A stretch of 64,000 nucleotides of DNA from Paralichthys olivaceus. Taxonomy: Eukaryota > Chordata > Actinopteri > Pleuronectiformes > Paralichthyidae. Shown one piece after another: positions 26,701-39,300 of the stretch (position 1 is its first letter; every line of letters starts with the position of its first letter). The stretch spans positions 7,040,001-7,104,000 of the forward strand of contig NC_091114.1 of the NCBI RefSeq assembly GCF_024713975.1, read 5' to 3'. The notes beneath the pieces are model-generated. The model ran no database searches. It was given only the letters and a program-made list of their open reading frames with translations, and was not told where the DNA came from. The position numbers were made by a program, and so were the translations under genes.

Positions 26701-29700
26701 TTATCTTGCGTCACCACTGGATGTGTGTGTATATCTGTGTGTGTGTCCATCCCTCTTTCTGCAATCACCTCCTCCTCTCCTCCAGTCTACTACCCGCCGC
26801 TCTGCCAAGGTGAGCTTGTCTACAGTGGGCAGGGGAGGTGCTTCAAAACAGAATAATTTAAAACAGGAGTTCCTTCTAAAACGCTTTATTTCACTATTTC
26901 AACTTGTGAGGGTGATAAGAATACAGCTTTGAATATCTTGAATGCTTCAGAAAGCCAAGGATTGTTTTTTGTCTAGTAAGATAAGAAGTATGTGTTTTGG
27001 AGAAGGCAACCAAGATTATATTAGTTTAATAAGCACAACTTTGAGAGTACAATTATGTTGAGAATTTCACAACATTTTTCCTTTGAATAATGATCCTTTG
27101 CATTGTTGCTGATGCTGTTGACATACCTTCCACCTTATAAATGGATTCAGCATGACTGCACAGTCAGACTGTTCAGGAGGGCCTCTTTTTTCCTATTTCC
27201 ATTTCCTACTGAAGAGATAGTTGCTATAAATGATATCGTCTTTTATTTTGTGAAAATGTAGTGGCAGTCAGATTAGACGTCAGCACATTGTAATTTATCT
27301 ATTAAATTAATAAAAAGCGTTAATAATCACTTGTTCTTAGAGAAAAAGATTCTCCTGTATATAATTCTGCATATAATGTTTATTCACTGTTATGTTTACA
27401 AAGATAATGATTATTTCGTATGACACAAAGCAACATGCTAAGTAATATATTTTTTTGCTTGTTTTATGTGGATTTGTAACCATTACATGTATAACATAAG
27501 AATAACTAAAACACTGTCTTAAAATCTTTTGGTGTAGAAGAAATCAACAGAAAAAGATTCAGTTTTGTATTAGCAGACTTATTTTGCAGTTTAAAAAATA
27601 ACTGTTTAGAGTCCTAACACAATTTTGATCGCACTGGCAGTGGAGCACGCCACGTCTCACACCTGCCACATCCCTCCCCTCCCTCTTGGTGCGTTCCACC
27701 GGCCGCCCCAGCCTGCCACTGACGGTACGCTCTGTCATGTCAGAGAACATCACCTGCCGTTTCACAGGGAGTGGTGACAGGGAGTGGTGAAATGTTTGGT
27801 CACAGAACTCGGGGGACTTCTTAGTTTGTCTTGGCACCTAAACAGGGCTCTGCCATTTCAACAAACTCTTACTTGTGTCTTGCTGACCTTCGAGGAAACC
27901 TTTGGGGAAAGGTGAACTGTTTTATCTCGGAATATACATTATCGTATTATTATATAAGCTTTTACAGGATGAATACAGAAGCATTGGCTTAGTCTGGTAT
28001 ATTCACTGGGTTCTTTAAAGTTGTCTGCTCACTGTGGGAAAGCTCTTTTATGTATCAGCATTAGTTAATACCACTTAATGATGCATGCATAATTTATAAT
28101 ATTTCAATGATTTAACTCGCGTTCTCCCTCACTCCTTCCTTCCTCCTTTCTTTTAACTCTCATATCCTCCTTCAAGACACTATCTGACACTTACCGTCCA
28201 TTATCAACAGACATCTCGTGAGAGCCTGTCGTCCTCGCTGTCTGGTGATGTCAGTGAAGTTGGACTGACCTCCCATCAGGGTGCACTGGGAGCTCCCATC
28301 GTGCCTCAGCCCAGCGGGTCACCTGCGCCAGTCGCAGCCCCAGTCCCTGCTACTCCGAGCAAGGTAGTTCGCTGAAAATTATAAAAGTTTATTTTAGTGT
28401 TTGTACTCATTTTATATGGATTTAATTCATTTCCAGTACTTCCAGTTTTGTCAGAATGTCTCCATCCTTTTTTCCCCATATCATATAATAAATCCCATTT
28501 CATCCATGTTGTCATTGTTTGCCCAGGCGGAACCTCCCATTTCCAAACAGGTAGAGTGGTCAAATGCATGCTGGTGATACCTGGCAAGGGTTTACTAACA
28601 AACTCATAACATAAAGTGGGCAAAATGACCCTCAGCGCACCCTTTCAATAATTAATTATGGTTTTGTAATCTCCTCACAGTGGTTTTCATGGGGATGCAT
28701 GTTTTAACTTATGAAACACTGAATGAAATTGTCAATTCACCAATGGGTTTAGAGGGAATGAATAAATCCTTCTACATTGTGCATCAATGTTTTTAGGTTT
28801 GCATTTAACATCTTCCTCTTGGAAAATGAATGAAGTCCTTTTTTACCTTCAGCTAAGGACAGAACATTTAAACTGCAGGATCTTTTATCTCACTAGCCTG
28901 TTGTGCCCTCCTGTTTTCCATCTTCCTTCTCAGGAGGAGGAATCACTGCGAGGTCAGGTCAAAGACCTGGAGGAGAAGCTGGAGACGCTGAAGATGAAGA
29001 GGACAGAGGACAAGGCCAAACTGAAGGAGCTTGAAAAACACAAGATCCAGCTGGAGCAGCTTCAGGAATGGAAGATAAAAATGCAGGAGCAGCAGACTGA
29101 CCTCCAGAAACAGCTTAAAGAAGTCAAGAAGGTACAAAGAAAAAAAATAATAGTATTTATACTTATTGCTTAATACAAAATACCTATAAATGAAAGACAC
29201 AGCTCTTCAGTTATCAGGGAAATATTTCTGATGCCACATTTACTTTCAAATTCCAGGAAGCCCGCGATGCACAGGAATCCAAGGACCGCTACATGGAGGA
29301 GATGTCAGACACGGCCGACGCCATTGAGATGGCAACACTGGACAAAGAAATGGCGGAGGAGCGAGCGGAGTCATTGCAAGTGGAGGTGGACAGTCTGAAA
29401 GAGAAAGTAGATGAGCTCTCCATGGACCTGGAGATTCTTAGACATGAGATTTCAGAGAAAGGTTTTTGCACTACTCACGCTATCAAAAAAGCTTCATTCT
29501 ATTCTTCTTTTCTGTCTTTGAGTTGAGTATCCTACCTTTTCTGTTTCGTAGGCTCAGATGGAGCTGCCTCAAGTTACCATGTCAAGCAGCTGGAGGAACA
29601 GAACAGCAGACTGAAGGAGGCTCTAGTCAGGTTGGATAAAATGCTCCTATAGATTGAAGTAGAAAAATGAAAGTAGCGATATCTTGTTTGTTAACTCTAG

Positions 29701-32700
29701 TTATAATTATATTAATACCACATTTAGGAACTACTCATACACTAAGGGGAGAGAGAGGACAGCTAACATAACCTCACCTTGCTATTCAGCATCCCCAGAA
29801 AAGTTTCAGTTTACTGTAGATGTGAAATACTTGTAGGGCCACCATGTCAGTTCACTGGTAACTTGCATGAAATCATGTAGTTGTCAGTAGTTTGGTCTGC
29901 ACCTAATAAAAAAATGTTCTTTCTCAGGATGCGTGACCTGTCTGCCTCAGAGAAACAGGAACATGTGAAGCTGCAGAAGCAGATGGAGAAGAAGAACACT
30001 GAGCTGGACACTCTGAGGACTCAGAAGGAAAAACTGCAGGAAGAAGTCAAGCTGGCAGAGGCCACTATTGATGAACTGAAGGAGCAGGTAAACTCGTGGA
30101 GGAAATGGCTACTTTCAATAGATTACTTAAATTAAATGTAATAGCTGACAGAGAAATCATTCCCTCCGTTCAGGTGTAGGTGTTTAAAAGGAACATGGAC
30201 TGTTTTTGTTTGTTATTCCTCTCAGAATCTAACTACATATACATTTGCCTGTGTTGTTCCAGGTGGATGCTGCTCTGGGCTCAGAGGAGATGGTTGAGAC
30301 GCTGACAGAGAGGAACCTTGACTTGGAGGAGAAAGTCAGAGAGCTGAGAGAAACAGTCACTGATCTGGTCAGTATTCACATGAGTGACATTTCTAATCTA
30401 CATACATTACTTTGTTTTCATTATGTCCATGTATTCACAGTGTGATTCCCATTTGAAGAAGAAATCCAGAATAAAATCTCACATCCCAAAATTTATAAAG
30501 TCCAGTAACCAGAAGAAGGGTATGGTCACCACCTTCGGTCCTTTACACAATGCTTGTGTTTTTTCCTTCACCAACAGGAGGCGATCAACGAGATGAATGA
30601 TGAGCTCCAGGAGAATGCAAGGGAGACTGAAATGGAGCTGAGAGAGCAGCTCGACATGGGTGGTGCAAAGGTCAGAGAAGCTGAAAAACGAGTGGAGGCT
30701 GCTCAGGAGACTGTGGCTGATTACCAGCAGACCATCAGCAAATATAGGGATCTCACTACCAGGTTGCAGGTAGGTGGAAAGAGGGAAATTAACACCTGTG
30801 CTCTCGGAAGTTAGTTTGATGTAGACACATTGGCAAGTGGATGCACTAAAGCCATGTGTCCTTTTTTCCCGTTGCACATAGGATGCCAATCGGGACCTGA
30901 TCAGCCAGCAGAATGCCAATGCTGAGCAAGTTCAACAGCCGCCCGCAGAACTGTTTGACTTCAAGATCAAGTTTGCAGAGACCAAGGCCTATGCCAAGGT
31001 AGGAGACCGTCACTAAGACTGATCGTAATTGACCAGTTTTACCTTGTTGAGATCAGTGTGCTCTTTGTCTTTCATTCTCTCACTTAAAAACGACATATTT
31101 GTGTCTCCAGGCCATTGAGATGGAGCTGAGGAAAATGGAAGTGGCTCAATTAAACAGACAGGTGTCCCTCCTTACCTCCTTCATGCCAGACTCCTTTCTC
31201 CGTCATGGTGGAGATCATGACTGTATTCTGGTCCTTCTTCTCATCCCCAGGCTCATCTGCAAGGTATGAATATGTACAGGACATTTTCGTAAAATTCATA
31301 TTGTTGTGCCCTCTCTGTTTATGTAACTACGACAAGATGTATTTATATCTTCTAACCTGACAGGCTGAGCTCCTCAGTAAACAAGCCCAGGAGAAGTTTG
31401 ACTTGAACGGGAACCTGGTGCCGGGGGCAGGGCTCAGAGGACCTCCAGGAGAACAGCGCAGCTTTGCCTCAGGACTGGTGTACTCCCTGTGCTTGCTGCA
31501 GGCCACCCTGCACAAATATGAACAGTACGCACCGCAGCTTCATCACTTATGTATAAAGTAGTGTTTCTAAGATGTTGGCAATAAAAGAGGTTGACTATAG
31601 TTCTATTGGATTATTGTTTTTCACAAGTGAAAGAAATATTACGCTTGTCTAGAATAATGAGAATCTGTTGCTGTGTCAATTTAAACCTTATTCATAAACA
31701 ACTTGTGCTCCATCTATTCCTTCCTATCTTCCCTGCTTTTGTTCTAGGGCTCTGAACACCTGCAACATAGAGGTTTTTAAGCGCATGGGTACACTTTACT
31801 CTGAAATGAATTTCCATGAGCGCTCCCTGGATTATTTCATTGACCTGCTGCATAAAGACCAATTGGATGAGACTGTTCAGGTGGAGCCCCTGACCAAGGC
31901 CATCAAGTACTACCAGGTAATAAAAACAAAAAAACAGCTGTATAGGACTTTAACAGTCTTTATCTATTCATTTATATACAAACATGATATTAGATTTTGT
32001 TGTAGAAGAGTAACTCACTGTTTTGTTTTCCAGCAACTGTACAGTGTCCATCTGGCAGATCACACTGAGGACTGCACAGTGCAGCTGGCTGACCACATCA
32101 AGGTACGTGAAGCTTCTTCAGTGGTTGACTTATTTCTGTTGAGGAAAGTAAAGCAGAACTGTTTCCTAACTTTGCATTTCACACTGTCACATCCAGTTTA
32201 TCCAGACCGCATTGGACTCCATGGGAGTGGAGGTGGCTCGTCTGCGGGCGTTCCTGGCTGCAGGTCAGGAAAGCTCTGGCCTTGCTGTGCTTCTGAAGGA
32301 CCTGGACACTTCGTGTTCGGATATCAGACAATTCTGTAAGAAGATCCGCCGTCGCATGCCTGGAACAGATGTGGTTGGAGTACCTGCTGCTCTCAATTTT
32401 GGACCAGAGGTATGGGTTCAAATGAAAAAAATGCACATGTGCACATAGAAGTGTACTTACACAGTTTTGTTCCTGTATGAAGCTAAATCTGAAGTAGCTT
32501 TGACCTGTTTCCTTTCTGTAACGTACCATTAAAGTTTATCTCTTGTATGATTGGAAGGTGTCAGAGACGCTGACAGAGTGTAGGCGCCAGCTGACCCGTG
32601 CGGTGGCCGTGCTGCAGGAGGTGGCTGCAGCTGGGGCTCAGATGGTTGCTCCGCTGGCAGAACAAGAGGGTCTCAACGCTCTCAAGCTGGAGGATATTGC

Positions 32701-35027
32701 CTGCAACGTTGTGGATCAGGTACTATGAATACTCATGTGCCATTTGAAGGATATGGAATCTTATCTTTAAATTACTGTTTTGAGAGTGATTGTAAGAAGC
32801 AACTATTGTTATGTTGCTTATGGATTTTTAGGTTATCTCCTGATTTTTTTATTTAAATACTTTTTTTCTCCGCTAAGGTGTATGGCTCCCATGGCCTGAG
32901 TGGCCCAGAGTGTCTGCGTCAATCCTGCAGCTCTGTCATTGCTACCATGAACAAGATGGCTACAGCCATGCAGGAAGGAGAGTATGATGCTGACAAACCT
33001 CAGGGCAAGGTATTTGCAGGCCTTGTGTATCACATAGTTCACTGAATTCAAAGAATATTTAAATCCTCTGTCACTTCCTTCCCATTTACTCAACTTGTTA
33101 TTATCTTCCCCTTCGTCTTCAGACTCCTCCTGTGGAAACGAGAGCTGCCACCGTCAGGGCTGAGATGACTGATGCTGAGGGTCTAGGTGTTAAACTAGAA
33201 GACAGAGACACAGTCATCAAGGAGGTCAAGAAGTCTCTTAAGATCAAGGTAACAAATTGAAGAAAACACCTGCAAAAAGACAATTTTGTCTGAGAAATTA
33301 AGTTTTAATAATAAGCCTGTCAGTTAGAAATCAGAAGAATTCTTATTCCCTCCAGGGTGAGGAGCTGAGTGAGGCCAACGTCCGCCTGAGCCTGCTAGAG
33401 AAAAAGCTGGACACCTCCACCAAAGATGCAGATGAACGGGTGGAGAAGATCCAGACCAAACTCAGCGAGAATCTCGCCCTGCTGAAGAAGAAAGAGAAGT
33501 ACGAACCATTAGATACAAACACATTTCAGTTTTTATCTTTCTCTTACGTGCCCTTTTTTTCTCTCTGGCGCTGCTGATTTTCCTCCTCATTGGCCTCTTT
33601 TCTCCTCATCTTCAGGGAGTTTGAGGAGACAATGGATGCTCTGCAGGCTGATATCGACCAGCTGGAGGCAGAGAAGGCAGAGCTGAAACAACGCATCAAT
33701 AACCAATCAAAGATGACCATCGAAGGCCTAAGAGCCCCGTCTGCCTCTGGTATAGCCTCCATTGTTCAAGGATCTGCAGGAGGTAAAGTACTCTGTGGTT
33801 ATGAGCATTTGTACATAGTTTGAAAAGTTGTAATTTACTGAAAAGCTGCGTCAGTAAGCTGATAACGTTATCATCTTTTGCTTGTCGTTGGTGTAAAGTG
33901 CTACTGCAACAATGGTACAATGACATCAATCAGATTTGGGAAATTACTAAGTCTTTAAATTGAGCGAAAAAGACAATGAAATGTCAGAGGAGCAGCACAG
34001 GGTGTCAGTGATTTATATGTCACCTTTCTTCCCTCCTCTGTCCAGCAGGGCTGCCTCCATCCATGGCGGGGCCAGTGCAGGTGGTGGACTCTCCCCTCCT
34101 CCGGCAGCAGGTCGAGGCTCAGAGACTGGGCATCAAACACCTCAAGAATGAAAACAACAGACTCAAGGTACACGTGTTTGGCGTTTGTGTCATTATGTTG
34201 TGCTCGGCTGGATGTCTGAACAGTGGTAATATTGACCAAAAGTATATTTGACCACAGGCTGAGAAGATGAGAGCCCAGCTGGCCTCCCTGCCTCCACTCT
34301 GCCCCCCCAAACTGCCACAAGTGTCCAAAGAAAGCTCCATGCCTCCAGGGGGACTGAACACAGGCATCTATCGCAGGACTGACCAACTGCTGGCGACACT
34401 GCTCAAGCTGAGTGCAGAGTTTAAAGTGGTGGACATCACTGGGAAGACAACAGGTGTGTGCAGACATATTTTACCTTTTAATAAGCTGCTGTTTAAAATG
34501 TAATTTAGGTCACTTTGCTTCAATTTCTGTCCCCCCTCGCATTTTTTCTCTCAGTTAGTGCCAGTTCCCAGCTGCTGGAGCAGACGGCTCGACTGCAGAA
34601 CCTCAGTGATGCTCTGGACAAACTCAAGGTGACAACTTCAGAATCCAAGCTCTTCTCCTTAGCGTGTCAATAAGCTAAAAGGCACAAACAAAACATTTGG
34701 AAACTTGTCTTTCAGGGAGAAGTAGCTGAACATGTGGTCACGCATCAGCGTGGAGCCAAGGCTTCCTCTGACTTCGCCACATTCCCAGTGTCGTCCTTTG
34801 TTAAGGTAAAAGCATACAGCACTAGACTTTGTCAGTGAAAGAAATGGAACATGTAAAATGATTTCTTGTCCGTCTCTGTTCTTTCTTAGGCCAAGGAAGA
34901 AAAGCAGGGGAATACGGTGCTTGTGGGTCGTGTTTCCATTCCATGCATCCGCGGACACGAACAAGTCCACCGCCTCGTCCTATCCCAGCAGCAGCTACAG
35001 CAAGTACACAGCCTCCTGATGGTGTAG
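23727..35027 (+). CDS. dctn1: Dynactin subunit 1 (p150Glued)
   Basis: Thirty-one coding exons join in phase, 1266 aa (human about 1278): 23727-23762, 24663-24728, 24831-25025, 25648-25729, 25836-25867, 26254-26274, 26786-26809, 28211-28363, 28527-28550, 28934-29131, 29257-29461, 29552-29630, 29928-30087, 30263-30367, 30578-30769, 30882-30998, 31111-31263, 31364-31524, 31748-31916, 32034-32102, 32197-32409, 32558-32719, 32878-33009, 33123-33248, 33356-33498, 33616-33782, 34049-34167, 34258-34453, 34555-34628, 34716-34805, 34890-35027. A CAP-Gly domain lies at residues 35-99 with the signature [13 protein letters not shown]. Next come a Ser/Pro/basic segment (about 100-211) partly built from microexons, coiled coil 1 (about 212-540), the intercoil region, and coiled coil 2 (about 940-1060). 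p150Glued binds microtubules, EB1/CLIP proteins and the dynein intermediate chain, and tethers dynein to the dynactin filament for retrograde transport. It is head-to-head with tdrd7 and tail-to-tail with pced1. The exon-11 donor (gttttt after 29461) is weak, but the phase fits the conserved [10 protein letters not shown] junction. Confidence 0.97.
26254..26274 (+). other. dctn1: dctn1 microexon (21 nt, TPMNVKK)
   Basis: An acceptor tttcacag and a donor gtagaa bracket 21 bases encoding TPMNVKK, in phase 0 on both sides. Mammalian DCTN1 has small basic, alternatively spliced exons at this same place (for example LRGLKPKK). The match is positional and compositional, so inclusion is likely but may be tissue-specific. 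Confidence 0.65.
26786..26809 (+). other. dctn1: dctn1 microexon (24 nt, STTRRSAK)
   Basis: Bracketed by ctcctccag and gtgagc, phase 0. It corresponds to the TTTRRPK basic exon of mammalian DCTN1, which strengthens microtubule binding and is alternatively spliced in neurons. Confidence 0.75.
26810..28210. other. dctn1 intron without recognisable content
   Basis: A 1.4-kb AT-rich intron. ORFs on the minus strand around 27.6-27.8 kb lack domain features. No repeat family recognised. Confidence 0.5.
28527..28550 (+). other. dctn1: dctn1 microexon (24 nt, AEPPISKQ)
   Basis: Bracketed by tgcccag and gtagag, phase 0, just before the first coiled-coil exon. I do not recall an equivalent in the standard human isoform, so it may be fish-specific or optional. 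Confidence 0.6.
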
Positions 35028-35172
35028 GAGCACAGCCGAGATTGAAGGAACATCAAGAAAATCTTTTCTTTATTCTAATTCCATCTTCCACTTGACATTC
35101 TCAATTTCTCTCCTTTGCTTTTCGCTCTTCTCAGGAAATTGTATCCAGAATTTGCAAAATTAAGTCAGCACT

Positions 35173-35178
35173 AATAAA
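35173..35178 (+). terminator. dctn1: dctn1 polyadenylation signal (proximal)
   Basis: AATAAA lies about 145 bases after the stop codon. A second AATAAA at 35456-35461 could serve as a distal site. Confidence 0.65.
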
Positions 35179-35179
35179 A

Positions 35180-36371
35180 CTAAGGCACGTAAAAATGATT
35201 GGTGTTTAATTATTTTTGAAAGAAGTGCAAAGTGGATTCGACCCTTGTTTTAGTCACAGAAACTGTTTGTACACACAAATTTTGCTTACTCTTTGTGGAA
35301 ATGGGGAAAACTACAAATATTTTTTACTGTGCTCACACCTCTTTAGTTTCTTCTCTTTTTATCTTTTCTATTTGTAATAATAAAAATATTTGTTATAGAA
35401 GTTATTCCCAAACCAGTGCTTGTTCTCGTAATGGAGTATTTGTAGTAATTCAGACAATAAAAGAAAGCAATTCACCTTAGAGCAATTATTATGAACGTGT
35501 CTGTGTTCATTTTGACTCATGAAAAGTAAAGCCTGTTAACTGTGTATTGACAGGCTTTACTGTGTTGTTGAAAAAAATGAGCTGCTCCAACATTTAGTCT
35601 ATATAAGGGTCCAATGTCTGGTTGTGAAGATGTACCTACACCTTCCCCACAATCATGTACAGAAACATTTTTGAATTCTAATCTCATTATCCTCAGTAGA
35701 TGTAGACAACACTGCTGACATGCTGGTGCCATCTCATCACACCACAGCAATCTCTTAAACCTGCTACTGACCCCAGGTTATTGAGTTCCCTCAAACGTGA
35801 ACAAGAGTTTAGTTTAGTGTTTAGTTTAGTGTTAGGAACAAAGCCTCAGTCAAAGCAGTTTTTATATCTGAGGGGTTAAATGTTGAAAATTTAGCAGGAT
35901 TACACTGTTACTAGCAAAAAGATCAGATTTAGGAAACTAAATCTTTACAGTGATATTGACCTGATAATTTAACTATAATAAGAGATCTTTTTTTATATAA
36001 TCCAAAAGCTGTTCGGAAATCTTAGCTTCAGCTTTAATAGAACAAATCACCATATACATTTTAAGTGCAGAATGTAAAAAAAAAAAATATGAAAAATACT
36101 TTTAAAAAAACTATTTTTTGTCAGAAGAACATACATGAATCCAAACTGATAAAAGAACTAATTTACAATATGATAAAATAAAAAGGTACTGTATACATAT
36201 AGGGACACTCGCTGGGTTAGATAAAATTGAGTGTGAAATGAGCAGTGAGGTTCAACACTTCCTGCTGCTTAAAAGCCTGTGTATGGTTCAGAGAACATTG
36301 CTGACTTGTGGAATAATATCCTACAGGATGATGAAGGTAACACTTTGAACTTTGAATACTTGTTAAACAGC
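35180..36371. other. Convergent 3' flank between dctn1 and pced1
   Basis: About 1.2 kb of AT-rich sequence, presumably the distal dctn1 3'UTR and the pced1 3'UTR. No gene or clear repeat seen apart from short A runs near 36070. Confidence 0.5.
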
Positions 36372-39300
36372 TCAGTAGTAACTGCCATGTCTGGGGTAGT
36401 GATCTGGTCTGTGGTGGGCGTATGGAGCAAAGTGGTGTCTGCTGCGTCGGCTCTTCATCACATACTGATGATGGTGCTCATTGTAGCGATCGTGGCTGTG
36501 GTGAGGTCTGTAGTGGAAACCTGAAATTCATACAGAACATGTCAACAGGCTCTGAAGTGGATCTGACATTTAATGATGACCTTCAATAAGACCAGATCAC
36601 CCGATGAGGTCTTTTGTTTAAACAAATATGAGAAGCATACATGTCTATGAAGTATAACATGAAGAGCCAAAGAATTCCACTGCAGTATTGTACACTTACC
36701 ATTTCCACCCTGTCCATGTTGGTCATACTTGCGTCTGTGGACAGATTCTCTGTGAAACTGTGGTGGGAGGGCAGGCCTGTGGCGATATGTTCGTTGCTGC
36801 TGGTGGTTGTCCTCAAAGTTGTAGCAGTGTAAGGGGAGGGAATTATTGCTGAACTCCTCCCTGTAGCTTTGGTAATTTCTCTCTGTTGGAGACAAGAATG
36901 GAAAAAAATATACAAAACAGGAAAGTGTTTTTTGTTTGAGGAGAAGGGTGATTCCTGGGAAGAGCAAGAAACCTCATCAAACACATATCACTCACTCACA
37001 GGACAACCTGCTCTATTCACACATAAGCTCAATCAGACATGAAACTGAATTTGTACGAGGGGGTAGACAGGCTTAAGTGAAGCAATGTGTGGTTCAACTG
37101 CCGGGGAATTGTAGGGGTAATGTTGAGAAAAGTTCAGGGTAGAAATGCATGTGTAAAAGCTCCTACTTTGCTGCATGTAAACTTTTCCGAGTAAAAGCAC
37201 AGAAAGTGTTTGGCTGCAACGTGTTTCTGTCTTTAAAAGTCCCCACTATAAACAGACATTTGTGTTCTGAAATCACATTGCATTACAAATGGGCTACAAT
37301 ATTTTTATGTCACATTAATAGTTTGGCTGTATCAGCAAGTATTTTGAGATGTTTTTTCCCCTCACACAGATAAAAGGACACAACATGTAGCAAAAGTCTT
37401 GTGTTTGATGTAAACCTCACCAATGCTGGAAAAATAGTTGGTGGGAGCCGGGCAGCGGTAGTTAGGGGCATACCCTGCGTGACACACTCCTGAAAGAGCA
37501 GAAATACATGCATCAGAAAACCCATATTTTGTTCTCACAACATCTCCAACTCACCACAACACAACCACACACACAACACAACCACACACACACAACACAA
37601 CCACCCACACACACACACACCCGCACACCAAGCATGCACACAACAAATAAGTAGTTTTTCAAACCTTAAATACACTCTGCTATTTATCATTTTCAGAAGG
37701 TCTACAGCTTATTGTGATGCATTTCCCACATTTCTTTGTCCTACACTAATAAATTCAACATTAACAATGTTTTTAAATACATCATTACCACCTGATGTTG
37801 TACCTGCAGGGTTGGAAGCCTTTCCATAGACTGGCTGAGGAACAGTAACTTCAGTATGTTCTAAAAACAATAAAGTCATGTTAACATCATTTAAATCAAT
37901 TACAATCACTTCCTCTCAGTTGTGTAAAGTTACAGTTTATATCCATGTCTGTCTAGGCTCATATAATAAATAGATTGAAGGCTTTGTTTGAAGTGTATTT
38001 CATCAAAGTTCTTCCTTGAGTTCAAGTGGTAGCTTGGGCCTAATGAAATAAAATACCCGATGTAGTGTGTTCAAAGTCATTGACAAAAATAAAATACACA
38101 TGTGATAAACACAGCATGGAGAAAAATAATATAGCAGTATGCCTACACCAAATATCCTGTTTTTCAATGCAGTGTTAAACCTCACCAACAGTGGTCAGTT
38201 GACAGGGCACGTTGACGCCCCAGGCCTGTGCAGCGTGCTGTAACAGCAGGGAGGTTATCCTGCGGTGGGCAAGCGCATTCCAGTGGACTCCATCCTTCGT
38301 GCGATGCTGCTGAGAAAAGCGGAACTGGTAGTGTAGGTCCAACACGTCTATCCCATAGGCGTTAGCCAGAGTCCCGCTGCAGAAGTTAGCTTCGATCACA
38401 TCATAACGCAGGTGGGGGGCCATGTGCTCAATCTGAGGTGAAAGAAGGAGAGGTGACACATGGTGTAGTTTAGGCTGGGCAATAAAACAATATCAATAAT
38501 TGATGCAATATAGTTTTCATCAATAGCAATATAACTGAGGTTCAGTATACATCAATATATTCCTTATGCAGGGTGAGGAGGGATAGCATATAACTGATCT
38601 CCCTCAGATTTGTAAAATGTTTTGCTGTATCAAGTGTTCATTACTCTCAGCTCATAAAAAGTTGAAAACCACAACCTCCACTCAGGAGCAATAATCTGTC
38701 TTTAAACCAGCCTTTCTCAAAGTGAGCTGACGAGTAACATATCATGTTTAAACACTTAAAATGTCACTGTTTTAATTTCAGTGTTTCTCAAACAGCCTGC
38801 GACATATATGTGTTGTTATCAATATAAAATCAACTAGTATGTAAAACCAAAAAACATTTGTTTTGTGGCATTGTCTGACTTGAGCAGCGACACCGCAACC
38901 GTTTTACGGCAAAAATAAGTGTGACCCTGCCGTGACTTCGGGAACCTGCCTGTGCAAAGCTTCGAATTAAAATGGATGCTAGCTTAGCACCGGGTCATGT
39001 AAAACAAAGTCGTCGAGTTCCAGGATGATGGTTTAACACCAGCGACGTCGTCAAAGCAGACCCCGCCGCAAACTCGACATGAACGTGAAAATACCACATC
39101 GACTACACACTGTAGTGTTCTGGTGTAACAGACAAGATGTCGGTTCTCTTTATCTCCACTTTATTTTCTGTAACATACACAGATTACTGTCGACCGTAAC
39201 CACGCCGAGAAAACATTCTGAACCTCTCCTCCCGCTCGCTCCCGCGCGCTCCCAGTCACACACACCTTATCCCCAACACTTCCTCATTCACGCCCCAACC

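Noticed and set aside
29453..29475. Possible frame break in dctn1 because the exon-11 donor (gttttt) is weak
   Set aside because: Using this donor with the acceptor before 29552 restores the conserved [10 protein letters not shown] junction exactly, so it is a weak but real site.
37550..37625. Regularly spaced repeats that could be mistaken for a CRISPR-like array
   Set aside because: Simple CA-rich tandem repeat in a vertebrate intron; no unique spacers of constant length.
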